Below, in pieces: positions 36,814 through 46,232 of a stretch of 64,000 nt of DNA (its first letter is position 1; the number at the start of each line of letters is the position of its first letter). The stretch lies in assembly GCF_017832355.1 (NCBI RefSeq), contig NZ_JAFIBY010000002.1, positions 186,001 through 250,000 of the forward strand, written 5' to 3'. Source of the stretch: Serratia sp. PL17 (GTDB taxonomy: Bacteria; Pseudomonadota; Gammaproteobacteria; Enterobacterales; Enterobacteriaceae). A program made the position numbers and the translations under genes. The notes below the pieces were generated by a model. The model saw only the letters and a program-made list of their open reading frames with translations, made no database searches and was not told the DNA's origin.

Positions 36814-39800
36814 TGAAAGTCCAGCAACTACATTATGCGCCGCTTTTAAATCAACTTCATCAGCGTGCAGTGCGTTCGGTGGTGAGCCAACTGGCATTGC
36901 GTAGCAAATCGCTGACTGAGTATCTGGAATCTCAGTACTTCAGAGCACCAGGGCTACAAGGTTCTCTGCTTGCCGATCCCGTATTTGAAAGTACTTTTGG
37001 TTGGATGCCTGCCAGTGAAACAATGGATGGGCTTCGAGACAAGCTCATATCTAACCATTTGGTTAATGCACTCAGTCATGCACCAGTGCCCTTTTCCCAC
37101 CAGCTAACAGCCTGGCGTACTATTCTTGAAGATAAACAGTCCTTATTAGTGAGCAGTGGTACTGGGTCAGGAAAAACAGAATGTTTCATGGTCCCTGTAC
37201 TGGAAGATCTGATTCGTCAGCAAGAGGCTCATAGGCAGCCACTGATAGGTACTCAGGCTATTTTTTTGTATCCTCTTAATGCCCTAATCAACAGCCAACA
37301 GGAACGGTTACGTGACTGGACCAAAGGGTTTAAAGGAAAAATTCGTTTTGCGCTTTATAACGGTGAAACGAAACACACGAAATATGAGGTTCAGGAAGAG
37401 CAGAAAAAAGTTCCAGAACAAGCTTTGAGTAGAGAGGAAATATACGAGTCCCCACCTTCTATTATGGTAACGAATACCACCATGCTGGAATATATGCTTA
37501 TTCGACGTAAAGATGCTCCTATCGTTGATAAATCACAGGGGATGTTGAAATATATCGTTCTTGATGAGGCGCATAGCTATATTGGTTCCCAGGCGGCAGA
37601 GCTGGCATTATTACTGCGCCGTGTCATGCAGGCCTTTAATGTCGGTCCAGGGACTGATAATCCTGTTCAGGTCATTGCAACATCGGCCACGATTGGTGAA
37701 GATTCAGTCGAGGGCAATCAAGAATTGGCAAAATTTGTCGCTGATTTGGCCGGTGTGACTGAGCGGAATGTAAAAGTAGTACGTGGTTACCGTCAGATCC
37801 CACCTATATCTGATACGCATATTCGAGCTGAATTTCCATTGTCATTAACTTCACTTAATAATCTTACCCCGAAAGAACTTTATCAGCAGCTTTGTCAGTA
37901 CCGAGTGACACAAGAACTACGGCGAGCCTTAACTCAGCAAAAGAACCCAGCAGTGCGTTTAAGTGAATTACTGGCGATTGCTCGGCATATTTGGCCTGAA
38001 ATTTCCAACAGGGAATTATTGCAATTACTTGATCTGATGGCTAAAGCACGTGCAGATACATCAGATAATTCGCTGGCTTTTACCCCTTTACGTATGCACG
38101 GGTTTATTCGAACTCTGGCTGGGCTATGGGCGTGTTCAAATCGGCAATGTGCCCATAAATCTCATGAATTACAGAATAAGGATTGGTCATTTGGACAAAT
38201 TTGGTCTGAGCAACGCCTGTTTTGTGATTGTGGTGCACCAGTCTTCGAAGTACTCCGTTGTTCCGGCTGTGGCACAGCTTATTTATCGGCAAAGGAAGAA
38301 TTAAAAAACGATGGCACTACATGGTTGTCTGCACAACCAACTGTTGCCGATGAAGACGAGTTTGCTCTTGAAGTAGACTTATATCGTGATGATGAAGATG
38401 AAGACAGCGAAGAGAGCGGTCACCAGTTTGATCGTCTTTTAGCTGATACCGGTGAGAAAACATTTGTCTCACTCGAAGAGAACAGCCAAGGGAAAATAGT
38501 CAGTAATTCCGCAGTTGGTTATGAAGTGAATTTGCAGAGACCGGAAAACCGTGATGCAGGGAAATCGACGTTTTTTACTTGTATTTGCTGTGGTGATGCT
38601 GAGCGGAAAAATAACCCTTTATTTCGCCCACTGCGTTTGGGGGCACCTTTCTTTCTAAGTGACATCATTCCAACGTTACTTGAATTCTCCCCATTACCAA
38701 AAAACCTGGAAGAACAGCAAGGGCCTTTCAATGGTCGTCGGTTACTGACTTTTACCGATTCCCGTCAGGGTACGGCACGAATTTCTGCACGCTTACAGCA
38801 AAATGCAGATAAATCAACCCTAAGAACCCTTTGCTATCAAGAGTTAGCGAACATAACAGAGCATTCTGCTGGTTTGAGCGATGAGCAGAAAGAACTGCTC
38901 AAACCTTATATTGCCCAATTTTCTGTAGTTCCAATATTTAAGAGTGCAGTCGAGGCTTTAAGTAAGGCGATAGCCTCACATGAAGTGTTAAGCCCAAATG
39001 AAATTCTCGCTTTGAATACCATTGCGGCAGCCATCAGTTCACAAAGCGAAGCACATGCTCAGGCAATGGAAGTGTTACTTTCTGGTTCGGGTGGTCAAAA
39101 GGTTAAATCTGTTTCCTGGCAAACATTGGTCGAGCAGCTATCCGGTAGTGTAGATCTGGCTGACCGAATGCGAGGTAGTTTCAAAGAAATCTCTGGGCTT
39201 GATTTAACCAAACATCAGTTTGCCGATTTTTGTCTGTACAGTGAATTTGGACGCCGTCCTAAAAATGCATGGACGTTAGAAAATTTGGGTCTCGTTGCTA
39301 TTCATTATCCTTTTATTGATAACGTGAATCGTTGTCCTCAGGATTGGAAAGGCCTTCTGCCAGATCCTGATAAGCAACTTGCCGAATGGCGTAATCTACT
39401 GAAAATTACCCTTGATTTCTTTATTCGCGAAAACAGTGCTGTCTTTTACGAAAATGAACAATATCCCCGTTGGATGGGGGCACGTTTCCCAGTAAAAATG
39501 CTGCAAGGGCCGGATAAAAAATATAAAGAACAGAAGCGTGATCAACTTTGGCCCCAAATTCGGGATCGCCATTACAACCGGGTTATTAAGTTACTGGTGG
39601 CTGTATTCCCAGCTATTCAGCCAGATCAAACTTACTGGAAAGATTTAGTTAACAATTTAATGAAAGAGGCCTGGGATGCCATCAGGCCAAATCTACGTCA
39701 ATTTGAGTCGGGTTATCAATTTGATATTAAAGAACAAGCTTATTTTTATAGCCCAAAAGAGATCTGGCGTTGTCCTTATACCCGGCGCGCACTTGATGTA

Positions 39801-42800
39801 ACTCTGTTAGGTCACTCACCTTATTTACCTGGAAGCGAAGGCATTGCTCCTGAGAAAGCCGTATTGGTTGAGATGCCGGAATTGCCAATGCGTCACTGGC
39901 GGTTATCTGGTGGCGGTGAGTTGCCTAGAGATGAGCGGTTGCAATGGTTGGAAAATGATCCGCAAATCAAGAGTGCTCGTCGTGAAGGTGTGTGGTCTAC
40001 CCGAAGTGACAGGCTGGCACTGAAAGATGGCTGGTATCGTCTGGAAGAGCATTCGGCGCAGCGTACACCACAACAAAACCAGTTTAACGAAAAACAGTTT
40101 AAGACAGGGAAAGTGAACGTGTTGAATTGTTCTACCACTATGGAAATGGGCGTAGACATTGGCGGTATGAGTTTGGTTGCGATGAACAATGTCCCCCCTG
40201 CTCCTGCTAACTATTTGCAGCGTGCTGGCCGTGCCGGGCGTAGAGGGGAAACGGCTTCAGCAGCAATCACCTTATGCAAAAATACTGCTCATGGTATGGA
40301 AGTCTTCAAGGACCCTCTCTGGCCGTTTAATACAAGTTCCAAGGCACCACAGGTACGCTTTGAGAGCGACAGCATTGTCCAGCGCCACGTCAATGCGCTG
40401 GTGCTCGGTCTGTTTTTAAGAGCAGAAGTGCCGGATGCGACGAAGCTGAGTTGTAAATGGTTTTTTGAGGGGGAAGATAGCCAGTGCCAGCGTTTCTTGA
40501 ATTGGATGGATGGTCAATCAGAAGCATTGGCTAACAAGCTGAAGCGGCTGGTTCAGGGAACGATATTAACGTCTCTGACTGCTTCCCAGCTACTTTCCCG
40601 TACCAATACAATGATGAAGAAAGCGGAGCTTCACTGGCGTAATCAACTCGCTATTTTGCTGCAAAATATTGAATCTTTGAAAGCAGACAATATTGCCTGG
40701 GAAGAGACCCCTGCCGGTAAAGCAATTGCCTATCAATTACGTGATTATCGTAGCGCATATCTTTTTTCAAAACTGATCAGTGAAGCTTTTCTTCCTGGAC
40801 ACGGTTTCCCTGTGGGGGTGGTTAACTTTAACTTCCTGACAGCTGATGAACTTGAAAAGCGTAAAGCTTTAAAAGCCAGTCAATTGGATCAGAAAGAGGG
40901 GACAGAGAACTTTTCACGTAGTCTCGAGAAACTGCCAAGTCGTGATTTGCCTACAGCATTGCGTGAATATGCACCGGGTGCTGATGTGGTTTTAGGCGGA
41001 AAAGTCTACCGGTCCGCAGGAATTATGCTCGGTAAAGTATTGGGGAGTGGGCAGGAGCTAAAAGGCGACCATCATATTCCGTGGTTCTGGCACTGCCGCC
41101 AATGTGGCGCGGGGTCTACCAGCGCAACATATCCTGCAGGTTGTAGCCATTGTGGTGCAGAAAAATCACTACTTACTGTGAGGCGATATTTGCAACCGAT
41201 TGGTTTTGCAACCGATATCCGCTATCAGGCCCATAACGATGTGTCTATGCCCGCACAATTGCCTTATCAGGACCCTCGGGTGTTGGTACCTTCAGCTGTA
41301 TGGGTTTCTCTGCCAGATACATCACTGGGGCGTTACCGTTTCAGTAATAGTGGTGAGTTATTCCATTTCAGCGATGGTGAGTTCGGTAAAGGCTATGCCA
41401 TTTGCTTGTCTTGTGGTCGCACTGAGTCACAAACGGAAGCTGAACGCACACCGACAGCACTCAAAAATCCTGCACTAGAAAATACGCATCTTCTGTTACG
41501 TGGCGGCAGTAATGATCGGCAGGGCAGCAGCAAGCTATGCCATGGTCATGTTCATAAAGATTTGTGGTTAGGTTACAGCAGCCGTACAGACATGGTTGAA
41601 CTGCAGCTTAATGACGAAAACGGTTTGCTGATTACTGATGATGTTGCTGCACGTTCCCTGGCTGTCGCATTACGTGAAGGATTGGCGCATAAATTAGGTA
41701 TTGAAAATACCGAGCTGGGCATCACTACACAGCAATCCCGCGACAGTAACAATGCTTATGGATACTCCATTTTTATCTATGACAATAACGCTGGTGGTGC
41801 GGGTTATGCGGTTCAACTAATTGACCTCTGGGGCGAAGTCTTTAACTACGCAAAAAAATTACTGGATTGCTCATGCGATAAATTCTGTCATCACTGCTTA
41901 CTCAGTTACGACAGCCAGCACTATGTCAGTAAGTTGGATCGTCATCGTCCCTTACCATTGCTCGCCAGCACGCGTTTGCAGATGCTAAAACTAGCACCGG
42001 AATATCAATTCTTCGGGGAGAGCAGCCGAGTTGAAACTATCCCCCTGATGCTGCGTTTATCGCAGAGTATCAGTTCAGGGCGTTACGGTGCTCTCTCATT
42101 GGTGATATCCGGAGTGACAGAAGAGTGGGATTTTGCACAGTGGCCACTATTGAAGGATGCATTGCGGTTTGCATCCTCGGGAGGCAAGGTCGAGCTGTTA
42201 ATCACTACTGTATTAGCTGAGTTACCTGAGAAAATACGCCATCAGTTGTCGGCATTGTCAGGTATGCCGGGTAATACATTATGCATCCGCCCTATCACTG
42301 AGAGCCAACTTACCCAGGGTAAAGGTCACTGGCTGGCGCAAATTGTTGGTGATGATCATTGCCTACAGTGGGCTGCAGGCATTGATGCCATTACCACCCC
42401 TGGTGAAAGCTGGGGACAGAGCGCAACGAGTCCTGTTGTATCTTGTCCGGTGCATGTTGCTAAGGTGCTTCCTGGAGATGCGTTCTCCCCGGAAGAACTG
42501 TTACCTGAGTTGCCTGCAGGAGTTGTTCGAATCAATTTATCGCACCAACTGGATGGCTCGCTGGAAGGCTTTGGGTCACGTTTCTGGGCACTTATAAGTA
42601 ATCAGCACCCATTCTGGAAGCGTGCTTTCGCCGAAAAACGTGAAATAGCTCAGGTACAATATAGCGATCGTTATGTGAATAGTCCTTTCACTGCACGTCT
42701 GCTGGCCGAACTTTTGACTGAATTGGTCGAACAAGGAATGGCAGAACGAGCGGCACTCTCGATATCGGTGAAAAAGCTCGACTACAGTTCGCGTCAACAT

Positions 42801-43142
42801 GACTCATTGTTTAACGCTTGGCTCAACGAGCAAGACAGGGAGCAGGTGTTGAGAACATTGCTGGAAGAAGGATATCTGGGCCCTGCCTGGTCAGGGAATA
42901 TTTCATGGTTTGTTGGTGATAACCGAACGACTGACCATGGCCGCGAGTTAACTGTGTCATTCAAAGATGGTAGTGAAGGTTATCTACTGCTGGATATGGG
43001 ACTTGGCTACTGGCGCTGCCAGGGAGATTCATTCTTTGACTTCGAAGAGCATCCTTCCCGGCAAGTCGAAATAGTCGCTTCCAGTAGGGCAAATCTCATC
43101 GCTCCAGATAATGGTCTGCGAAGCTACATCATTGTCGGGTAA
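36813..43142 (+). CDS. druE: Druantia helicase DruE (DUF1998)
   Basis: DruE is the giant superfamily 2 helicase common to all Druantia types. The 2109-aa protein has the Walker A SSGTGSGKT at residues 114-122, DEAH at 251-254, ATSATIG near 290 and the C-terminal helicase motifs TTMEMGVDIGG and QRAGRAGRRGE at about 1110-1145. Zinc-binding cysteine pairs occur near 440-490 and in HCRQCGAGS...CSHCGAEK (about 1430). The C-terminal DUF1998 region ends in the cluster SCDKFCHHCLLSYDS near residue 1690. I start it at the ATG at 36813, which overlaps the druH stop (TGATG) and has AGGAG ten bases upstream; the TTG at 36804 is less likely. A hairpin follows the gene. Confidence 0.92.
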   Translation: MKVQQLHYAPLLNQLHQRAVRSVVSQLALRSKSLTEYLESQYFRAPGLQGSLLADPVFESTFGWMPASETMDGLRDKLISNHLVNALSHAPVPFSHQLTAWRTILEDKQSLLVSSGTGSGKTECFMVPVLEDLIRQQEAHRQPLIGTQAIFLYPLNALINSQQERLRDWTKGFKGKIRFALYNGETKHTKYEVQEEQKKVPEQALSREEIYESPPSIMVTNTTMLEYMLIRRKDAPIVDKSQGMLKYIVLDEAHSYIGSQAAELALLLRRVMQAFNVGPGTDNPVQVIATSATIGEDSVEGNQELAKFVADLAGVTERNVKVVRGYRQIPPISDTHIRAEFPLSLTSLNNLTPKELYQQLCQYRVTQELRRALTQQKNPAVRLSELLAIARHIWPEISNRELLQLLDLMAKARADTSDNSLAFTPLRMHGFIRTLAGLWACSNRQCAHKSHELQNKDWSFGQIWSEQRLFCDCGAPVFEVLRCSGCGTAYLSAKEELKNDGTTWLSAQPTVADEDEFALEVDLYRDDEDEDSEESGHQFDRLLADTGEKTFVSLEENSQGKIVSNSAVGYEVNLQRPENRDAGKSTFFTCICCGDAERKNNPLFRPLRLGAPFFLSDIIPTLLEFSPLPKNLEEQQGPFNGRRLLTFTDSRQGTARISARLQQNADKSTLRTLCYQELANITEHSAGLSDEQKELLKPYIAQFSVVPIFKSAVEALSKAIASHEVLSPNEILALNTIAAAISSQSEAHAQAMEVLLSGSGGQKVKSVSWQTLVEQLSGSVDLADRMRGSFKEISGLDLTKHQFADFCLYSEFGRRPKNAWTLENLGLVAIHYPFIDNVNRCPQDWKGLLPDPDKQLAEWRNLLKITLDFFIRENSAVFYENEQYPRWMGARFPVKMLQGPDKKYKEQKRDQLWPQIRDRHYNRVIKLLVAVFPAIQPDQTYWKDLVNNLMKEAWDAIRPNLRQFESGYQFDIKEQAYFYSPKEIWRCPYTRRALDVTLLGHSPYLPGSEGIAPEKAVLVEMPELPMRHWRLSGGGELPRDERLQWLENDPQIKSARREGVWSTRSDRLALKDGWYRLEEHSAQRTPQQNQFNEKQFKTGKVNVLNCSTTMEMGVDIGGMSLVAMNNVPPAPANYLQRAGRAGRRGETASAAITLCKNTAHGMEVFKDPLWPFNTSSKAPQVRFESDSIVQRHVNALVLGLFLRAEVPDATKLSCKWFFEGEDSQCQRFLNWMDGQSEALANKLKRLVQGTILTSLTASQLLSRTNTMMKKAELHWRNQLAILLQNIESLKADNIAWEETPAGKAIAYQLRDYRSAYLFSKLISEAFLPGHGFPVGVVNFNFLTADELEKRKALKASQLDQKEGTENFSRSLEKLPSRDLPTALREYAPGADVVLGGKVYRSAGIMLGKVLGSGQELKGDHHIPWFWHCRQCGAGSTSATYPAGCSHCGAEKSLLTVRRYLQPIGFATDIRYQAHNDVSMPAQLPYQDPRVLVPSAVWVSLPDTSLGRYRFSNSGELFHFSDGEFGKGYAICLSCGRTESQTEAERTPTALKNPALENTHLLLRGGSNDRQGSSKLCHGHVHKDLWLGYSSRTDMVELQLNDENGLLITDDVAARSLAVALREGLAHKLGIENTELGITTQQSRDSNNAYGYSIFIYDNNAGGAGYAVQLIDLWGEVFNYAKKLLDCSCDKFCHHCLLSYDSQHYVSKLDRHRPLPLLASTRLQMLKLAPEYQFFGESSRVETIPLMLRLSQSISSGRYGALSLVISGVTEEWDFAQWPLLKDALRFASSGGKVELLITTVLAELPEKIRHQLSALSGMPGNTLCIRPITESQLTQGKGHWLAQIVGDDHCLQWAAGIDAITTPGESWGQSATSPVVSCPVHVAKVLPGDAFSPEELLPELPAGVVRINLSHQLDGSLEGFGSRFWALISNQHPFWKRAFAEKREIAQVQYSDRYVNSPFTARLLAELLTELVEQGMAERAALSISVKKLDYSSRQHDSLFNAWLNEQDREQVLRTLLEEGYLGPAWSGNISWFVGDNRTTDHGRELTVSFKDGSEGYLLLDMGLGYWRCQGDSFFDFEEHPSRQVEIVASSRANLIAPDNGLRSYIIVG

Positions 43143-43149
43143 TTGAAGG

Positions 43150-43176
43150 CCCCCTGCCTGTTCAGGGCAGGGGGTT
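43150..43176 (+). terminator. Hairpin after druE
   Basis: CCCCCTGCC and GGCAGGGGG form a perfect 9-bp stem, eight bases after the druE stop. The T-run is short (TT), but the stem is very stable. It separates Druantia from the next operon. Confidence 0.7.
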
Positions 43177-43365
43177 GACGAAGCGCACTATTCTCATGTC
43201 TCTGGTTAATAAATAAACTAAATTATTGCGAGATGTCTCCCATTAAGCCATCACATTAATCAGTCATCGTGATACTCTTTAACTCCCTCTTTTTTATCGC
43301 AGTATGCCGTGCTGGTGCCGATAAACCGCCGATTTGCATTGCTGCTACAACAGACAGAAAAACCG

Positions 43366-46230
43366 ATGAACGAACAAAATTATGCACCCGGAATGCGGGT
43401 AGTCATTCGTGACGCAGAGTGGCGTATTCGTCGCGCAGACAACAGCGGTGATGGTGGTCACTTGCTTATTTGTGACGGCATTTCGGAACTGGTACGCGGT
43501 AAAGAAGGGTTGTTTCTGACAGGGTTGGAAGAAAATATAGAAATACTGGATCCTGCAAAAACTAAGCTGGTAGAGGACGACTCCGCCAACTATCAGGCGT
43601 CACAACTTTATATCGAAAGCCAGCTTCGCCAGCGAGTGCCGACAGATAATTTGGTTCACTTCGGCCATAACGCGGCGATGGATTCGATGCCTTTCCAGCT
43701 TGATCCAACGCGGATGGCGCTGGCGCAGCCACGCCAGAGAATTTTGATTGCCGATGCGGTAGGCCTTGGCAAAACACTCGAAGCGGGAATTTTGGTTTCT
43801 GAATTAATCCGCCGTGGGCGTGGGAAACGTATCCTGGTGTTGGCAGTCAAGTCCATGCTTACTCAGTTTCAGAAAGAGTTCTGGAGCCGTTTTGCGATTC
43901 CTCTTACCCGTCTTGATTCTGCAGGTTTGCAAAAAGTACGCAACCGTATCCCCACGAACCACAACCCGTTTCACTATTTCGATAAAACGATTATTTCCAT
44001 CGATACCCTGAAACAAGACATTGAATATCGTCACCATCTCGAAAATGCCTGGTGGGATATTATCGTTATTGATGAAGCCCATAACGTAGCCGAGCGTGGC
44101 ACCAGTTCATTACGTAGCAAACTGGCGAAATTGTTGGCCGGGCGAAGCGATACGTTAATTATGCTCTCTGCGACCCCTCACGATGGTAAAGCTGAAAGTT
44201 TTGCCAGCCTGATGAACATGCTTGATCCCACTGCGATTGCTAATCCTAAAGAGTATGAGTACGCAGATTTCGCGGATAAAAATTTGGTTGTGCGCCGCTT
44301 CAAGAAAGACGTGAAAGACCAAATGGCTGGCGAATTCCCTGAGCGTGAAATCAAGGAGCTTCAACGAGAAGCGACATCCGCAGAAGAAGAGGTTTACCGC
44401 CGTCTTCTGGAAAGTAAATTCCGCGATGACGACGATGAAGATACTTCAGCAAACAAAGGTCGTTTGTTCAAAATCACGCTGGAGAAAGCGCTGTTCTCAA
44501 GCCCTATGGCTTGTGCCAGCGTCGTCGCGAATCGTTTGAAACGCCTGGAAAGCCGCAAAGAAGTTAATAGCCAGAGCCAAATTAATGAACTGCACTCTTT
44601 GTTATTGGCGTTGAATAATGTTGATGCCAGTCAGTTCAGCAAATACCAGCTATTGCTAGAAACCATCCGCAACGATCTCAAATGGAAAGCGAATAATACT
44701 GACGATCGCCTGGTGATCTTTACCGAGAGCATAAAAACGCTGGAATTCTTGCACCAGCAACTGCTTGCTGATCTCAAAATCAAACCAGAGCAAGTCGCTA
44801 CATTACGTGGAGACCAGGGTGATACCGTGCTGATGGAAACTGTTGAAGCCTTCGGTAAACAACAGTCACCATTGCGTTTGCTGATTTGCTCTGATGTGGC
44901 ATCGGAAGGTATCAACTTGCACCACCTTAGCCACAAAATGGTTCACTTCGATATTCCCTGGTCGTTGATGGTATTCCAGCAACGTAACGGGCGTATCGAC
45001 CGCTACGGCCAAAAGCACGTTCCACAAATTCGTTACCTGTTAACTGAGGCGAATGAGCCGCAAATCAATGGCGATATGCGCGTTCTGCAAGTGCTGATCA
45101 ACAAAGATGAGCAAGCGCAGAAAAATATCGGTGACAGTTCAGAGTTCACGGGTAAGTTTACCCAGGAAGAGGAAGAAGAGCAGGTCGCAGGCTACATGAT
45201 GCAAGGTAGCGATAACGGTGCCAGCCTCTTTGATGAGCTATTGAACAGTAACGTCGGTGAAAGTGCTGAACACGATTTATTCAGCGAACTGAGTAATGTG
45301 GTTTCCTACGACATTCAGTCACTAACGGCCACGGATACCAGCCTCTTCGCTGATGAACAAACCTACTGTGAAAAAGCCCTGGGTTATCTGAAGGCCAGTG
45401 GCCAACCTATTCAATTTGAAACCTTGCCTGATAACACCTTGTCGCTGGTGGCCCCGGAAGAGTTGCGCCGACGCTTTAATCAGCTTCCTCCAGAAATCAC
45501 CCCGGAAAATGGCCAGCTTTACCTAAGCCAAGATAAAAAAGTTATCACTGATTCCATTATCCGTTCCCGTGGGGAGCAACACGCATGGCCAGATATTCAT
45601 TATCTCTGGCAAATCAACCCGGTGGTGCAGTGGTTAGATGACAAAATGCAGTCTGCTTTTGGTCGTCATCAGGCCCCGGTAATTCGCCTGCCGCATTTAT
45701 TTTCGCCGGATGAAGACCATTTTATTCTCTCTGGCTTGTTCCCGAATCGTAAATCCCACCCGATGGTGAATTCATGGCTGGTGGTGAGTTTTAATCTTGA
45801 GCAGTTAACCGGGAGTTTGCCGTTTGCTGAATTCCTGGCAAACAACCCGCAGCTAGGCAGAAGGCTGACCAATGCTGGTGGTGAGCAACGCAACCATCAG
45901 CGCCAGCAGCAGCTACTGGAAAAAGCGATTGCCCATGCTCGCGATGTTTTTGCGCATGATCGTCAGGCGTTTGAAGACAAAATTAATAAGCAGCTCAATG
46001 AACATCTGATAAAGCTGGAGAAACTCAAAGGGCGTCAGATAAGCCAGCTGGAACTGGATTTTGCCGAAAACAAACAGCAAGAATCCGTTAAACAGAGTCG
46101 AAAAGAGCAGCGCCAGCGTGAAATTGAACACAACTTTAACAGCTATATCGAATGGATTGAGGACACGATGACCACAGAAAAAGAACCCTACATTCAGGTC
46201 ATTGCTGTGATCACCGGAGCGGAGGGTTAA
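43366..46230 (+). CDS. SNF2-type helicase, DrmD-like
   Basis: This is a superfamily 2 DNA translocase, probably the DrmD-like component of a DISARM-related system. The 954-aa protein has the Walker A DAVGLGKT at residues 130-137, IDEAHNV near 235, LSATPHDG near 268, and the C-terminal motifs SDVASEGINLHHL and QQRNGRIDRYGQ at about 510-545. This is the arrangement of class 1 DISARM DrmD and RapA-like proteins. The C-terminal third is charged and coiled-coil-like (about residues 840-930). I choose the ATG at 43366; the frame opens with a GTG at 43309 but has no better ribosome site. It starts a four-gene set: the methyltransferase begins three bases after its stop. Confidence 0.85.
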   Translation: MNEQNYAPGMRVVIRDAEWRIRRADNSGDGGHLLICDGISELVRGKEGLFLTGLEENIEILDPAKTKLVEDDSANYQASQLYIESQLRQRVPTDNLVHFGHNAAMDSMPFQLDPTRMALAQPRQRILIADAVGLGKTLEAGILVSELIRRGRGKRILVLAVKSMLTQFQKEFWSRFAIPLTRLDSAGLQKVRNRIPTNHNPFHYFDKTIISIDTLKQDIEYRHHLENAWWDIIVIDEAHNVAERGTSSLRSKLAKLLAGRSDTLIMLSATPHDGKAESFASLMNMLDPTAIANPKEYEYADFADKNLVVRRFKKDVKDQMAGEFPEREIKELQREATSAEEEVYRRLLESKFRDDDDEDTSANKGRLFKITLEKALFSSPMACASVVANRLKRLESRKEVNSQSQINELHSLLLALNNVDASQFSKYQLLLETIRNDLKWKANNTDDRLVIFTESIKTLEFLHQQLLADLKIKPEQVATLRGDQGDTVLMETVEAFGKQQSPLRLLICSDVASEGINLHHLSHKMVHFDIPWSLMVFQQRNGRIDRYGQKHVPQIRYLLTEANEPQINGDMRVLQVLINKDEQAQKNIGDSSEFTGKFTQEEEEEQVAGYMMQGSDNGASLFDELLNSNVGESAEHDLFSELSNVVSYDIQSLTATDTSLFADEQTYCEKALGYLKASGQPIQFETLPDNTLSLVAPEELRRRFNQLPPEITPENGQLYLSQDKKVITDSIIRSRGEQHAWPDIHYLWQINPVVQWLDDKMQSAFGRHQAPVIRLPHLFSPDEDHFILSGLFPNRKSHPMVNSWLVVSFNLEQLTGSLPFAEFLANNPQLGRRLTNAGGEQRNHQRQQQLLEKAIAHARDVFAHDRQAFEDKINKQLNEHLIKLEKLKGRQISQLELDFAENKQQESVKQSRKEQRQREIEHNFNSYIEWIEDTMTTEKEPYIQVIAVITGAEG

Positions 46231-46232
46231 TC

